Positions 17,736-27,259 are shown, counted from the stretch's first letter. The stretch is 64,000 bases of DNA from Lonepinella sp042485795 (GCF_042485795.1 NZ_CP169368.1:992001-1056000), one strand, 5' to 3'. Translations and numbers: made by a program. The notes: generated by a model not told the origin, from the letters alone.

Positions 17736-18587
17736 TTACACCGCACTTTTTATCTCTTTAATGGATTGCATTGTAAACTTTGAGTAAATCAATGCCAACA
17801 TGAAAATCACCGCTTGTAACAAAATAATACAAGGACCAATATCTGCATTAAGATGAAAACTGATTAATGTGCCTAAGAAACTGGACAGTACGGAACTGAG
17901 CATGGCGATGGCGATCATATAGTCAAATTTTTTGGTCAGCATAAAGGCGGTAATCCCAGGTGAAATCAGCATGGCGACCACTAAAATCACCCCTACCACT
18001 TGCATGGCGGCGACAATGGTGAGAGCCAATAGGGTTAATAGACCATAATGCAATATTCTCGGAGATAACCCCGCCACCCGAGCATGGCTTGGGTCGAAAC
18101 AGAAAAGTAAGAAATCACGGCGTTTTAATAACATAGTGAAAAAAATAACCGCCGAAACCACTAAAATTTGCAGGAAATTTTCAACGCCTACACCGAGCAA
18201 ATTACCAAATAAAACGTGGGTCAAATGTTGGTCACTTTCTACTTTGACAAACAGCACCAGTCCAAAGGCAAACATGCCTGAAAACACAATGCCCATCACG
18301 GTATCTTCTTTAATTCGGCTGTTTTCTTTTAAATAGCCAATGGCAAGCGAGCAACACAAGCCCGATAAAAATGCCCCGAGCATCAACGGCAGACCGCACA
18401 CATAAGCGATAACAATACCAGGTAACACGGCATGCGAAATGGCATCGCCCATTAATGACCAACCTTTTAACACCAAATAGCAAGATAACACGGCACAAAC
18501 GATAGCGACCACAATCGCTGTGGCTAATGCCATTTGCATAAATGGGTAAGAGAGCGGTTCAATAAACCAATTCATCAAGGTTTCCAT
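17736..18587 (-). CDS. yfeD: Fe/Mn ABC transporter permease (YfeD/SitD type)
   Basis: This 283-aa ABC-3 family permease has about eight hydrophobic segments and the family stretches LKGWSLMGDAISHAVLPG near residue 40 and VVGVILVVAMLISPG near 198. It overlaps the start of the other permease gene by one base, and the two probably form a heterodimeric channel in the inner membrane with the YfeB-like ATPase. The family imports chelated or free Fe(II)/Mn(II), sometimes Zn(II). The Fur box upstream of the operon favours iron or manganese. Confidence 0.88.
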   Translation of the reverse strand: METLMNWFIEPLSYPFMQMALATAIVVAIVCAVLSCYLVLKGWSLMGDAISHAVLPGIVIAYVCGLPLMLGAFLSGLCCSLAIGYLKENSRIKEDTVMGIVFSGMFAFGLVLFVKVESDQHLTHVLFGNLLGVGVENFLQILVVSAVIFFTMLLKRRDFLLFCFDPSHARVAGLSPRILHYGLLTLLALTIVAAMQVVGVILVVAMLISPGITAFMLTKKFDYMIAIAMLSSVLSSFLGTLISFHLNADIGPCIILLQAVIFMLALIYSKFTMQSIKEIKSAV

Positions 18588-19441
18588 TAGCGATTCTCCA
18601 CAGTCACAGGCGGTTTGTTTCGCATAAATACACCATATTTAGGCGAGAAAAAGAACGCTAACAAAAATAATAAGGTTTGCAGGCAGATGATTAATCCACC
18701 CGTTGCACCGTCTAAGAAATAGCTAATATAAGCCCCTACAATGCTGGTGCTAATGCCTAGGCATACCGCAATAATAATCAGTTTATGGAATTTATCGGTG
18801 AGTAAATAGGCGGTCGCACCTGGGGTAACCACCATTGCGATGACTAAAATTGCCCCTACGGTTTGTAATGCTGCCACAATACAAGCACTTAACAGGCTGA
18901 AAAATAACACTTTATAACGATAAGGCGATAAACCTACCGAAATAGCTTGAATTTCATCAAAGAAAACCAACAATAAATTTTTCCAAAACAGCAGTAATAA
19001 TACGCTACTGATGGTAATAATAATGGCGATTTGTATAACATCTTCATCGGCAATGCCTAAAATATTGCCTAGCACAATGCTTTGTACATCAACGGAAGTC
19101 GGGTTGAGTGAAACGATTAATAAACCAACAGCAAAAAAAGTAGTGAAAATAAAGCCGATAATTGCATCTTCTTTGAGTTTAGTGATGGATTTTACCCATA
19201 AAATTGACAGTGCGGCTAAAATGCCTGAAAAAAATGCCCCTACCGAATAAGGTAAAGATAAGGAATAAGCAATGGCGACACCGGGTACGACCGAATGAGA
19301 AAGGGCATCGCCAATCAGTGACCAACCTTTCAGCATTAAATAAGCGGATAAAAAGGCACAAATCCCCCCAACGCCAGCACTTACCCAAATGGCTTTGACC
19401 ATATAATTGTAATTAAAGGGTTCAAGTAAAATGTCTAACAT
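18587..19441 (-). CDS. yfeC: Fe/Mn ABC transporter permease (YfeC/SitC type)
   Basis: The 284-aa polytopic protein is a paralogue of the downstream permease with the same conserved blocks (LKGWSLIGDALSHSVVPG near residue 38, VGAILVIAMVVTPGATAYLL near 197). It overlaps both neighbours by one base, showing tight coupling. As a class it belongs to the ABC-3 metal permeases, which lie in the inner membrane and receive Mn or Fe from the periplasmic YfeA-like protein. Confidence 0.88.
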   Translation of the reverse strand: MLDILLEPFNYNYMVKAIWVSAGVGGICAFLSAYLMLKGWSLIGDALSHSVVPGVAIAYSLSLPYSVGAFFSGILAALSILWVKSITKLKEDAIIGFIFTTFFAVGLLIVSLNPTSVDVQSIVLGNILGIADEDVIQIAIIITISSVLLLLFWKNLLLVFFDEIQAISVGLSPYRYKVLFFSLLSACIVAALQTVGAILVIAMVVTPGATAYLLTDKFHKLIIIAVCLGISTSIVGAYISYFLDGATGGLIICLQTLLFLLAFFFSPKYGVFMRNKPPVTVENR

Positions 19442-20328
19442 TATGGCTGTTCCTGTACATCTTTTTTGCTGATTGGAGCGGGCGGATCGATTTTGGTTTG
19501 CCCATAGAACACGGCAGGGCGTTCATCATCGGTTAAAACGGTGACTGCCCGTTGGTCTTCATCATCATGTAAATCTCGATTGGCGAGCTTAACGTGACGT
19601 AATACACCGCCGAACAGTTTTTCCAGATTGTGTTGATTGAACGTAGTTTCCGTTGAGCCTGCGGCGATTATTGTGCGGTTAATCATTACTACTTGATCGC
19701 AAAAATCAGGGACAGAGCCTAAATTGTGGGTGGAAACTAAAATTAAATGCCCCTCTTGACGTAATTGACCGAGTAAATCCACGATCGCGTTTTCCGTTTT
19801 TACATCGACCCCTGTAAAGGGTTCATCTAATAAGATGACTTTACTTTGTTGGGCTAATGCACGAGCCAAAAAGACCCGTTTTTTCTGACCGCCTGAAAGT
19901 TCACCAATTTGACGGTCTGCCAAATGCGAAATATCCACCCGTTCCATTGCCTGTTGTACTTTTTGTTTATCAAGTGCGGTGGGAATTCGCAGAAAATTCA
20001 TATAACCATAACGCCCTTGCATCACCACATCATACACGGAAACAGGAAATTGCCAGTCCACATCTTCACTTTGTGGTACATAGGAAATCAGGTTCTGTTT
20101 AAGGGCTTTTTCCACTGGCAAATGGCAAAGCTGAATATTGCCTTGTTGATAGCGGATCAAGCCCATAATGCTTTTAAATAAAGTCGATTTACCGCCACCA
20201 TTGACACCGAGCAAGGCACAGATCGTCCCTCCCTCCAGTTGGAATGAAACATCTTGAATCGCAATATGTCCGTTGTTATAACGAACGGTCACATTTTCAA
20301 CCTGAATGGCAGCAGTAAGGTTTGACAT
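19441..20328 (-). CDS. yfeB: Fe/Mn ABC transporter ATP-binding protein (YfeB/SitB type)
   Basis: The 295-aa ATPase has Walker A GVNGGGKST near residue 39, the signature LSGGQKKRV near 143, Walker B VILLDEPF near 161 and the H-loop VSTHN near 196. About 50 residues beyond the core, acidic and then basic, form a C-terminal extension (KLANRDLHDDEDQRA onwards) seen in the YfeB/SitB group. It overlaps yfeA and yfeC by one base each. Confidence 0.9.
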   Translation of the reverse strand: MSNLTAAIQVENVTVRYNNGHIAIQDVSFQLEGGTICALLGVNGGGKSTLFKSIMGLIRYQQGNIQLCHLPVEKALKQNLISYVPQSEDVDWQFPVSVYDVVMQGRYGYMNFLRIPTALDKQKVQQAMERVDISHLADRQIGELSGGQKKRVFLARALAQQSKVILLDEPFTGVDVKTENAIVDLLGQLRQEGHLILVSTHNLGSVPDFCDQVVMINRTIIAAGSTETTFNQHNLEKLFGGVLRHVKLANRDLHDDEDQRAVTVLTDDERPAVFYGQTKIDPPAPISKKDVQEQP

Positions 20329-21209
20329 TATTTTTCGAATCCTTTTACAACAGTAGAAACCGTGGTTTTTAATAAATCAATATAGGTTGGCACAGGACCA
20401 TTGGCAGCAGACAGAGAATCCACATAAAGCACACCGCCAAATTTTGCTCCCGTTTCTTTTGCCACTTGTTTCATTGGTTTATCTGAAATGGTGCTTTCAC
20501 AGAAGACCACAGGGATATTGCTTTTACGTACTGCATCGATCACTTTGCGTACTTGTTTTGGGGTGCCTTGTTGCTCGGCATTGACTGCCCAAAGATAGAG
20601 TTCGTGATAACCATAATCTTTGGCTAAATAGCTAAATGCCCCTTCGCAACTGACTAACCAACGTTTATCTTCAGGTACTTGCATCAATTTTTCACGCAAC
20701 GGTGCATCTAAGGCTTTAATTTGCTCCGCATAAGCTGCAGCATTTTTGCTGTAGATTTCCGCATTGGCAGGATCGTATTTGATAAAGGCATTTTTAATAT
20801 TCTCAATATAGATCAACGCATTTGAGGTTGACATCCAAGAATGTGGATTCGGTTTACCTTGATATTCGCCTTCATAAATAGATAATGGCGTAATTCCCTC
20901 TGTTACCACCACGGCGGGTACGTCTTTCATATTCTGGAAAAATTTCTCAAACCAACGTTCAAGGTTCAAGCCGTTCCATAAAATTAAATCCGCTGATTGA
21001 GCCTGTACCAAATCTTTCGGGGTTGGTTGATATTCGTGAATTTCCGCTCCGGGTTTGGTAATAGAATGCACCTCAGCGGCATCTCCAGCCACATTTTGGG
21101 CAATATCCTGAATAACCGTAAAAGTTGTTACCACTTTAAATTTGGCATAACCTGCCGTGGCGACCGCACTCAATAGGGTAACTAACATGAGATTAACAAG
21201 TTTTTTCAT
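20328..21209 (-). CDS. yfeA: Periplasmic Fe/Mn-binding protein (YfeA/SitA type)
   Basis: This cluster A-I (SBP_bac_9) solute-binding protein has a signal peptide of about 22 residues (ending in AGYA) and 293 aa in all. The four expected metal ligands are present: His58 in AEIHEYQPTP, His123 in NPHSWMS, Glu189 in SCEGAFSY and Asp264 in YVDSLS. The acidic Glu/Asp pair favours Mn/Fe over Zn, because Zn-specific ZnuA proteins normally have a third His and a His-rich loop, which is absent here. It is the first gene of yfeABCD-nif3 and lies behind a Fur box. Confidence 0.9.
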   Translation of the reverse strand: MKKLVNLMLVTLLSAVATAGYAKFKVVTTFTVIQDIAQNVAGDAAEVHSITKPGAEIHEYQPTPKDLVQAQSADLILWNGLNLERWFEKFFQNMKDVPAVVVTEGITPLSIYEGEYQGKPNPHSWMSTSNALIYIENIKNAFIKYDPANAEIYSKNAAAYAEQIKALDAPLREKLMQVPEDKRWLVSCEGAFSYLAKDYGYHELYLWAVNAEQQGTPKQVRKVIDAVRKSNIPVVFCESTISDKPMKQVAKETGAKFGGVLYVDSLSAANGPVPTYIDLLKTTVSTVVKGFEK

Positions 21210-21305
21210 ATTTTCTCCTTAAATTAAATGAAAATTTAAACTGCAAAGTTAACATGATTGCTAATTGCCCCACGAATTATAGGTATATTTCCTCAGCTGT
21301 CAAGC

Positions 21306-21324
21306 GATAACCATTCTCATTATC
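21306..21324 (-). promoter_or_regulatory. Fur box upstream of yfeA
   Basis: On the minus strand GATAATGAGAATGGTTATC matches 16 of 19 positions of the Fur consensus GATAATGATAATCATTATC. Further GATAAT hexamers lie immediately upstream (to about 21338), so overlapping Fur sites are likely. Iron-repressed expression of the transporter operon is inferred. Confidence 0.8.
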
Positions 21325-21343
21325 ATATTGATTATCATTTGGC

Positions 21344-21673
21344 TTATAAGCATTTTGCTGGTTTGGGTAATCCAGCGAGTTTTGTCGCTTGCTTGGCTGG
21401 ACCGTCAGGAAAAAGACGTTGTAAATAGCGACTATTACCTTTATCTTCACCTAATTTCTGAGCCATGGCTTTCACTAACATTCTAATTGCGGGTGAAGTT
21501 TTATATTCTTCATAGAACGAGCGTACAAAATAAATGACTTCCCAATGGGCTTCAGTGAGCTGCAAATTTTCTTTTTCTGCGATGGCTAACGCAACATCTT
21601 TGTTCCACTGAGTTAAGTCCAACAAATAACCTGCGGCATCTGTGTCTATTTGGATTTGATTGACTTCCAGCAT
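21344..21673 (-). CDS. tusE: TusE, DsrC-family sulfur carrier
   Basis: TusE accepts persulfide sulfur from the TusBCD complex and hands it to MnmA for 2-thiolation of U34 in tRNA Glu, Gln and Lys. The 109-aa protein ends GLPKPAKCL with the essential penultimate Cys108, and contains LTEAHWEVIYFVRSFYEEY typical of the family. The second Cys found in dissimilatory DsrC is absent, supporting TusE. It has its own transcription unit, with a terminator separating it from yccA. Confidence 0.93.
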   Translation of the reverse strand: MLEVNQIQIDTDAAGYLLDLTQWNKDVALAIAEKENLQLTEAHWEVIYFVRSFYEEYKTSPAIRMLVKAMAQKLGEDKGNSRYLQRLFPDGPAKQATKLAGLPKPAKCL

Positions 21674-21708
21674 AGATTATTCCTACTTTTAATCTGATTA
21701 TAACAAAA

Positions 21709-21732
21709 AAACGTCCCATAATAGGGACGTTT
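21709..21732 (-). terminator. Terminator after yccA
   Basis: AACGTCCC and GGGACGTT flank a 6-nt loop. On the minus strand the stem is followed by a run of T residues. Confidence 0.85.
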
Positions 21733-21759
21733 GATGATTATTTTGTAAATTTAGTCAAA

Positions 21760-22434
21760 TTAATCATCACCACGGAAAATACTGAGTAAATTTAATAAGC
21801 TAATAAATAGGTTATAAATTGAAACGAACAGACTTACCGTAGCACGAATATAATTGGTTTCACCACCGTGAATAATATTACTGGTTTCAAATAAAATACC
21901 TGCAGCGGAGAATAATACGAATAAACCGCTTATTGCCACTTGCAAGGCTGGCATTTGTAAGAAAATATTGGCGATCATACCGATCAATAATACGATAAAT
22001 AAAGCAAACATCATGCCAGATAAGAATGACATATCTTTCTTCGTGGTCAGCACATAAGCCGAACAGGCGAAGAATGTTGCCGCAGTTCCGCCTAAGGCCA
22101 ATACAATGGTGTCACCTAAGCCTGCACCGACATAAGCATTTAAAATCGGTCCGATGGTATAGCCAAGAAAACCAGTAAAGGCAAACACCGCTAAAATGCC
22201 AGCAGCACTATTCGCCAAGGCATTAGTTAGGAATAGTAAACCATAGAAACCGACTAACATCACGATAATCCCTGGATAAGGTAGATTTAATGACATGGAA
22301 ATATAAGCCACAACAGCCGCAAATGCCAATGTTAGACCTAATAAAAAGTAAGTGTTGCGTAACACTTTGTGGGTTTGTAGTAGTGATTCAGATTGCTCAC
22401 GACCATCAAAAACAATACGAGATTGCTGTTGCAT
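21760..22434 (-). CDS. yccA: YccA, Bax inhibitor-1 family inner-membrane protein
   Basis: The 224-aa protein has seven hydrophobic segments and an acidic C-terminus (IFRGDD), the plan of the BI-1/TMBIM family. E. coli YccA is a substrate and modulator of the FtsH-HflKC membrane protease; the same role is inferred here. The N-terminal part contains LLQTHKVLRNTYFLLGLTL, typical of YccA. It has its own terminator before tusE. Confidence 0.88.
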   Translation of the reverse strand: MQQQSRIVFDGREQSESLLQTHKVLRNTYFLLGLTLAFAAVVAYISMSLNLPYPGIIVMLVGFYGLLFLTNALANSAAGILAVFAFTGFLGYTIGPILNAYVGAGLGDTIVLALGGTAATFFACSAYVLTTKKDMSFLSGMMFALFIVLLIGMIANIFLQMPALQVAISGLFVLFSAAGILFETSNIIHGGETNYIRATVSLFVSIYNLFISLLNLLSIFRGDD

Positions 22435-22581
22435 AGGTTTTTCCTCTAAAGATAATAAAAATGACTAGCGTTAAATTAATGTTAAATGAATGAAAAGTCA
22501 AAGTATTTCGAACTCATCATAACAGAATATGGGGGATTTGTATAAAATATCAACTGTTAAAGCTGAAATAGTAAAATTTAG

Positions 22582-22610
22582 TTTACTCAACCTAAAAACT
22601 ATATTATATT
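22582..22610 (+). promoter_or_regulatory. Possible promoter of tRNA-Ser
   Basis: TTTACT at 22582 and TATATT at 22605 are 17 bp apart and end 26 bp before the mature tRNA. The -35 is weak. An uptake signal (ACCGCACTT) lies between the -10 and the tRNA. Confidence 0.4.
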
Positions 22611-22636
22611 TCACCGCACTTCAACAGAAGATCTGC

Positions 22637-22726
22637 GGAGGAATGGTCGAGCGGTTGAAGGCACCGGTCTTGAAAACCGGCGAGGGTTTACGCCCTCCGT
22701 GAGTTCGAATCTCACTTCCTCCGCCA
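22637..22726 (+). tRNA. tRNA-Ser (anticodon UGA)
   Basis: The 90-nt gene folds as a class II tRNA. The acceptor stem is GGAGGAA/TTCCTCC, followed by discriminator G (as expected for serine) and an encoded CCA. The anticodon stem is CCGGT/ACCGG with loop CTTGAAA, and TGA lies at 22671-22673. The long variable arm GAGGGTTTACGCCCTC and the T loop TTCGAAT follow. No integrated element is seen at its 3' end. Confidence 0.98.
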
Positions 22727-22735
22727 CTCAATTTT

Positions 22736-22767
22736 AAAAGCCGTTATCTTTTGATAACGGCTTTTTT
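22736..22767 (+). terminator. Terminator after tRNA-Ser
   Basis: AAAAGCCGTTATC and GATAACGGCTTTT form a 13-bp stem with a TTTT loop and a T run. It may also serve the convergent roxA transcript. Confidence 0.88.
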
Positions 22768-22801
22768 ACCAATGATTGATATAATAAATCTATTCGTATT
22801 C

Positions 22802-23992
22802 TTATTTAATCACCACCCAGCCATCATCGACCCAGTTGCAAATACTGTCTATTAATAAAGCAATATCAATATCGTCATCTGTTAACTGTTGAATTGCCGA
22901 TAAATCAAGCTGTTCACCATCCGCAAGGGCTTTTAAAATGGCTTTTTCCAATGGGTTTAACTCATCTAACCATTCACCATTGGCGTAAATTTCTAATTCA
23001 GGTTGCTCAAGGTAAGCCAGTTTACAATTATTATCCTGTGAAATCACTGCACTTTCGTCTTGCAATAATGCCAGAATTTCATCAGGATCTGCCACATCAT
23101 CAGACACCAACATTTCATAACGGCGTGCTGTGACGGTTTGGGCGAGAGCCTGTTGGAACAAGCGATCAAATTCTGCCGATTGAGCCAATTTTTCAATCAG
23201 TTGGGCTTTTATCACTTGAATTTCAGGTTGTCCTAGTTTGCCTGTGGCTTGTGGCGTTTGCTCCAAACGCAGTGGCAATAAAAAGGTGGAAAGATCAATG
23301 TCAGGATTTTTATGGCAGAACCCTTTATTCACATTGTCTAAAATATCGCTCAAATTGGGGTAACGCAAGCCGAAAGAAAAGGTTAAACAATCGCTTTCTG
23401 CCACGCCAAAATGTGCCATTCTGGCAGGAACATAGAGAATATCGCCGGGATTCATCACTTCATCAATCACCAACTCACCCATATCATCAAAAATACGGAT
23501 CGGCTGATTGGGTTTAAATTCGGTACAAGGATCACACCATTTGCCCAGTTGCCAACGGCGTTGACCGTAACCTTGTACAAGGAATACATCATATTCATCA
23601 TAATGTTTCCCTACCGAACCGCCTTTGGGGGCGTAAGATACCATAATATCGTCCCGTTGCCATTGGGGAATAAAGCCAAAGGCATTCCAAAGATCACCGA
23701 GTTCCGTTGACCATTGTTCTAAATTTTGCACTAGCACTGACCAGCGTGCAGGCAAATTGTCAAAATCCTGTTCTGAAAGAGGACTAAAACTCACTTTCCA
23801 ATCATCATCGGCATAGGTTTTTACCAGCCGTGCCGTGACATCTTCATTTTGTGCCAATTCAATAATATCTTCTGGCTCAAATTGCCCCACAATTTGTGGC
23901 AAGCCATTACGAATAATTAACGGTTTTTTCTGCCAATAATCACGTAGGAAAATCTCTGGGGTGATGTGTTCGGGTAAGCAATAGTTAGTCAT
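22802..23992 (-). CDS. roxA: RoxA/YcfD, ribosomal protein L16 arginine hydroxylase
   Basis: This JmjC-type Fe(II)/2-oxoglutarate oxygenase hydroxylates an Arg of ribosomal protein uL16 (Arg81 in E. coli). The 396-aa protein shows the iron triad: His130-X-Asp132 in KHYDEYD and the distal His194 in ARMAHFG. A winged-helix-like C-terminal region follows (ILKALADGEQLDLSAIQQL). Length is slightly above the 373 aa of E. coli YcfD. It is the last gene of the glnE-rnfH-roxA set, 15 bp behind rnfH. Confidence 0.9.
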   Translation of the reverse strand: MTNYCLPEHITPEIFLRDYWQKKPLIIRNGLPQIVGQFEPEDIIELAQNEDVTARLVKTYADDDWKVSFSPLSEQDFDNLPARWSVLVQNLEQWSTELGDLWNAFGFIPQWQRDDIMVSYAPKGGSVGKHYDEYDVFLVQGYGQRRWQLGKWCDPCTEFKPNQPIRIFDDMGELVIDEVMNPGDILYVPARMAHFGVAESDCLTFSFGLRYPNLSDILDNVNKGFCHKNPDIDLSTFLLPLRLEQTPQATGKLGQPEIQVIKAQLIEKLAQSAEFDRLFQQALAQTVTARRYEMLVSDDVADPDEILALLQDESAVISQDNNCKLAYLEQPELEIYANGEWLDELNPLEKAILKALADGEQLDLSAIQQLTDDDIDIALLIDSICNWVDDGWVVIK

Positions 23993-24007
23993 TTTGTTCT
24001 TCCTTTT

Positions 24008-24367
24008 TTAATGTGCTTTTTTATGCTGTTCTTTTTCTGATTTCTTCTTCTCCGCTGCTTCTTTCGCCTGTTCTTCCGCTCGTTTACGGCGGATTTCTTT
24101 TGGATCAGCGAGCAATGGTCGGTAGATTTCAATGCGGTCACCATTATTGACAGGATCGGTGAGTTTCACAGGGCGACTAAATATCCCTACCTTGTTTTCT
24201 CGCAAATCAATGTCAGTATATTGTTGTAAAATGCCTGATTGTAAAATGGCAGCTTGTACCGTAGTACCTTGTTTTACCTGTAATTTCTTTAAGAAATAGG
24301 ATGTTGGGTAGGCGTAAGCTATTTCAATTTCAATGTTTGTTTCTGTGTTTTTTTCGGTTTCTGTCAT
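24008..24367 (-). CDS. rnfH: RnfH family protein (UPF0125)
   Basis: The 119-aa protein has a ubiquitin-like beta-grasp core (IEIAYAYPTSYFLKKLQV, then VGIFSRPVKLTDPVNNGDR and IEIYRPLLADPKEIRRKRAE) and a highly charged Lys/Glu tail. Similar small proteins are RatB/YfjF of the RatA-RatB pair or lie beside rnf genes; no function is proven. In this window no rnf or ratA gene is adjacent. It lies 12 bp after glnE and 15 bp before roxA. Confidence 0.85.
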   Translation of the reverse strand: MTETEKNTETNIEIEIAYAYPTSYFLKKLQVKQGTTVQAAILQSGILQQYTDIDLRENKVGIFSRPVKLTDPVNNGDRIEIYRPLLADPKEIRRKRAEEQAKEAAEKKKSEKEQHKKAH

Positions 24368-24379
24368 ACTAGGGAGTGT

Positions 24380-27259
24380 TTATTGTGTAAAAAGTTCTTT
24401 CCAAATTTTCTGAATAAATAACCGCACTTCGCTAAATTCACTGGCATCCACGATGGTTTTCACACCGAGTAAATTTAACTGATGAATACGGTTGCGTAAG
24501 CTAGTGTAGCAATGTTTGAGCTGTTCCGCCGTTTCTAGGCTGATAACCTTAAATTCTGCCATTTGCTCAAAAATTCGCACATTATCTGACCAATAGGCTA
24601 ACGCCACATTGTTTGGGGCATTGGCTAACACCAAATATTGAGCGATAAATTCAATGTCTGTAATGCCGCCTTGATCGGTTTTAATGCTGAATTTTTCGGG
24701 ATCGTGGTTGGCTAAATGCTGGTACATTTTATCACGCATTTCCAATACGTCTGTTTTTAATTTTTGCAAATCTCGTGGGGTCGCCAAAATTTCCGTGCGA
24801 ATTTGCTCAAATTGTTGGCGAAGTTTTGGCTCGCCATACACAGCTCTTGTGCGTACTAAAGATTGATGTTCCCACGTCCACGCATCGTTTTGTTGATATT
24901 TTTTGAACGCATCAAAAGAATTACACAGCAAACCTGCATCGCCAGAGGGTCGCAGGCGTAAATCCACGTCATACAGCACGCCAGCACTGGTGTTCATACT
25001 AAAAATACTGACGATTTTTTGGGCAAGGCGTAAATAAAATTGGAAATTATCCACGGATTTTTTGCCGCCTGCGGTTTGTCCTTGCACGCCGTCATACAAA
25101 AACACCAAATCCAAATCGGATTTATAGCCCAATTCAATGCCCCCGAGTTTGCCGTACCCCACTACCACAAAGCCTTTTTTGTTGTCGGTTAAATGAGTCG
25201 GCGTGCCAAAACGAGCGGTCACTTGTTGCCACGCCAAATTTACCACCGCTGCAATAATGGCTTCGGCTAAATAGGTGAGATGATCGCTCACTTTCATAAT
25301 CGGCAACACGCCGAGAATATCGGCGGCGGCAATGCGGAGCAGAGTAATTTGCTTAAATTGACGCAAGGCGTACAGGATTTGTTCTTCGTCATCAGGCGGC
25401 AAACGCAGTAAATATTGTTGTAATTCAGCAGGATATTGCTCAAAGTGCGGTGGATTTTGTAGGCTTTTTTGATCGAGCAATTCGTCCAACAAAATCGGGT
25501 GGTGAGCCACTTGATCGGCAATCATTTTGGATTGGGAACAAAGCGACAGCAGTTGGGTTAGCACCTGCGGATTTTCCAATAACAGCTCTAAATAGGTGGT
25601 GCGAGAGAGAATTTGCTCCACAATATTTAACATTCTTGGTAATAGGGTTAAATAGGCATCGTGACTAAAAATTTGATGAAATAATTGGGGCAATAATTTA
25701 TTGAGCGTTTCTTGCCCACGGTTGCCAATGACACGGCGTTCTAGTTCGTGGCGGAATTTGTGTAAATGGTCTAAAATTTCATCAAAATGGGCTTCAGGAA
25801 TTTGCTGTTCAGCGAGTAGCTGTTCCATTTCCGTTTCATTCATTTCCAGCAAATCTTGCCATCCGTTGTCGGCATTGCTTTCTGTGGGTTCTTTTTCATC
25901 GCCAATTAATTCATCAAAAACGCACCGCACTTTTTGCTGATGTTGTTGTAATACCGCATAAAAACTGTCCCAATCGTGGATGGGATAACGCAGGGTTTCG
26001 GGTTGATTATCCGTATTGAATTGGGTGAATTCTGCACAAGTGACAACCAAACGAGCCTGATCTTGCGGATCAGTGGGTAATAGTTGCGTTTGCTTGTCAT
26101 TAATGGCTTGCAACACATTTTCCGCACGGCGTAAAAACAAGTAGGCTTGAGTGAGATCGTGGCGTTGCTCAGGCGGTAATAAGCCTAATTTTTCTAATTC
26201 TGGCAATAGGTTAAGCAGTGAATGTTGTTGCAAGCTGATTTCTCGTCCGCCGCGAATTAATTGGAACACTTGCACAATAAATTCCACTTCACGAATCCCG
26301 CCAGCCCCGAGTTTGATGTTATCATTTAAGCCACGGCGACGAACTTCTCGCTCAATTTTGCCTTTCATTTCACGCAAAGATTGAATCACGCTAAAATCAA
26401 TATAACGGCGATACACAAATGGGCGGAGCAGTTGGCGTAAAGCAATCACGTTCGGATCTTGCGGATTGTAGCCCAAAATTCGCCCTTTAATCATCGCATA
26501 ACGTTCCCAATCTCGCCCTTGTTCTTGATAATAGGTTTCCATAGCGGCAAAACTTAACGCCAACGCCCCACTGTCGCCAAAAGGACGAAGTCGCATATCG
26601 GTGCGATACACAAAGCCGTCTGGCGTGAATTGATCCAACGCATTGACTAATCGCTGCCCGAGTCGCACGAAAAATTTTTGATTATCAATGGCTTTGCGAC
26701 CACCCACAGTTTCGCCTGCCACAGGGTAGGTGAAAATCAAATCAATATCGGAAGAAAAATTCAGCTCAAAACCCCCGAGCTTGCCCATACCCAAAATATA
26801 CAGTTGTTGCGGATTGCCTTGCTCATCGCAAGGTGTTCCCATTTCTTGACAGGCTTGTTTATATAGCCAATCTCTTGCCCCAATAATCAGGCTTTCGGCT
26901 AATTGCGAGAGAAGAATAAAAATTTGTTCCACCGTGCCGATATTTAGACTTTGGCAAATGCTTAACACCGCCATTTCACGATTGCGAAATTGGCGTAAGA
27001 CTTTATAAAATTGTTCTTCGCTATCTGTTTGATCTAATTCGTTATTTAAACGGGGGAAATAGTGATCGCCATCAGGTAATTCAGGTAAGTTTTCCAAACA
27101 TTCTGCTAAAAAGTGCGGTTGTTTTTTAAAGACTTCTAATAGGAAATCTGACATGGCGACCGCATGGTTTAATTTGTCTAAAAGTGCGGTGTTTTTTTCG
27201 GCTGTTTTTTCGGGGAAGTGGGTTTGGATAAGGTGTTGTAGTTTTTCTGAATTTGTCAT
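24380..27259 (-). CDS. glnE: GlnE, glutamine synthetase adenylyltransferase/deadenylylase
   Basis: GlnE adenylylates and deadenylylates glutamine synthetase in response to PII and glutamine. The 959-aa protein has two nucleotidyltransferase domains, each with the GG...DxD motif: GGFELNFSSDIDLIF near residue 160 (deadenylylase half) and GGIELGYKSDLDLVF near 698 (adenylylase half), with a long regulatory linker. Length is normal. Several ACCGCACTT uptake signals lie inside the coding region. It starts 6 bp from a dispersed hairpin repeat. Confidence 0.96.
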   Translation of the reverse strand: MTNSEKLQHLIQTHFPEKTAEKNTALLDKLNHAVAMSDFLLEVFKKQPHFLAECLENLPELPDGDHYFPRLNNELDQTDSEEQFYKVLRQFRNREMAVLSICQSLNIGTVEQIFILLSQLAESLIIGARDWLYKQACQEMGTPCDEQGNPQQLYILGMGKLGGFELNFSSDIDLIFTYPVAGETVGGRKAIDNQKFFVRLGQRLVNALDQFTPDGFVYRTDMRLRPFGDSGALALSFAAMETYYQEQGRDWERYAMIKGRILGYNPQDPNVIALRQLLRPFVYRRYIDFSVIQSLREMKGKIEREVRRRGLNDNIKLGAGGIREVEFIVQVFQLIRGGREISLQQHSLLNLLPELEKLGLLPPEQRHDLTQAYLFLRRAENVLQAINDKQTQLLPTDPQDQARLVVTCAEFTQFNTDNQPETLRYPIHDWDSFYAVLQQHQQKVRCVFDELIGDEKEPTESNADNGWQDLLEMNETEMEQLLAEQQIPEAHFDEILDHLHKFRHELERRVIGNRGQETLNKLLPQLFHQIFSHDAYLTLLPRMLNIVEQILSRTTYLELLLENPQVLTQLLSLCSQSKMIADQVAHHPILLDELLDQKSLQNPPHFEQYPAELQQYLLRLPPDDEEQILYALRQFKQITLLRIAAADILGVLPIMKVSDHLTYLAEAIIAAVVNLAWQQVTARFGTPTHLTDNKKGFVVVGYGKLGGIELGYKSDLDLVFLYDGVQGQTAGGKKSVDNFQFYLRLAQKIVSIFSMNTSAGVLYDVDLRLRPSGDAGLLCNSFDAFKKYQQNDAWTWEHQSLVRTRAVYGEPKLRQQFEQIRTEILATPRDLQKLKTDVLEMRDKMYQHLANHDPEKFSIKTDQGGITDIEFIAQYLVLANAPNNVALAYWSDNVRIFEQMAEFKVISLETAEQLKHCYTSLRNRIHQLNLLGVKTIVDASEFSEVRLFIQKIWKELFTQ

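Noticed and set aside
22637..22801. Integrated element at tRNA-Ser
   Set aside because: No repeat of the tRNA 3' end and no integrase is nearby; xerC at 62224 is the housekeeping recombinase.
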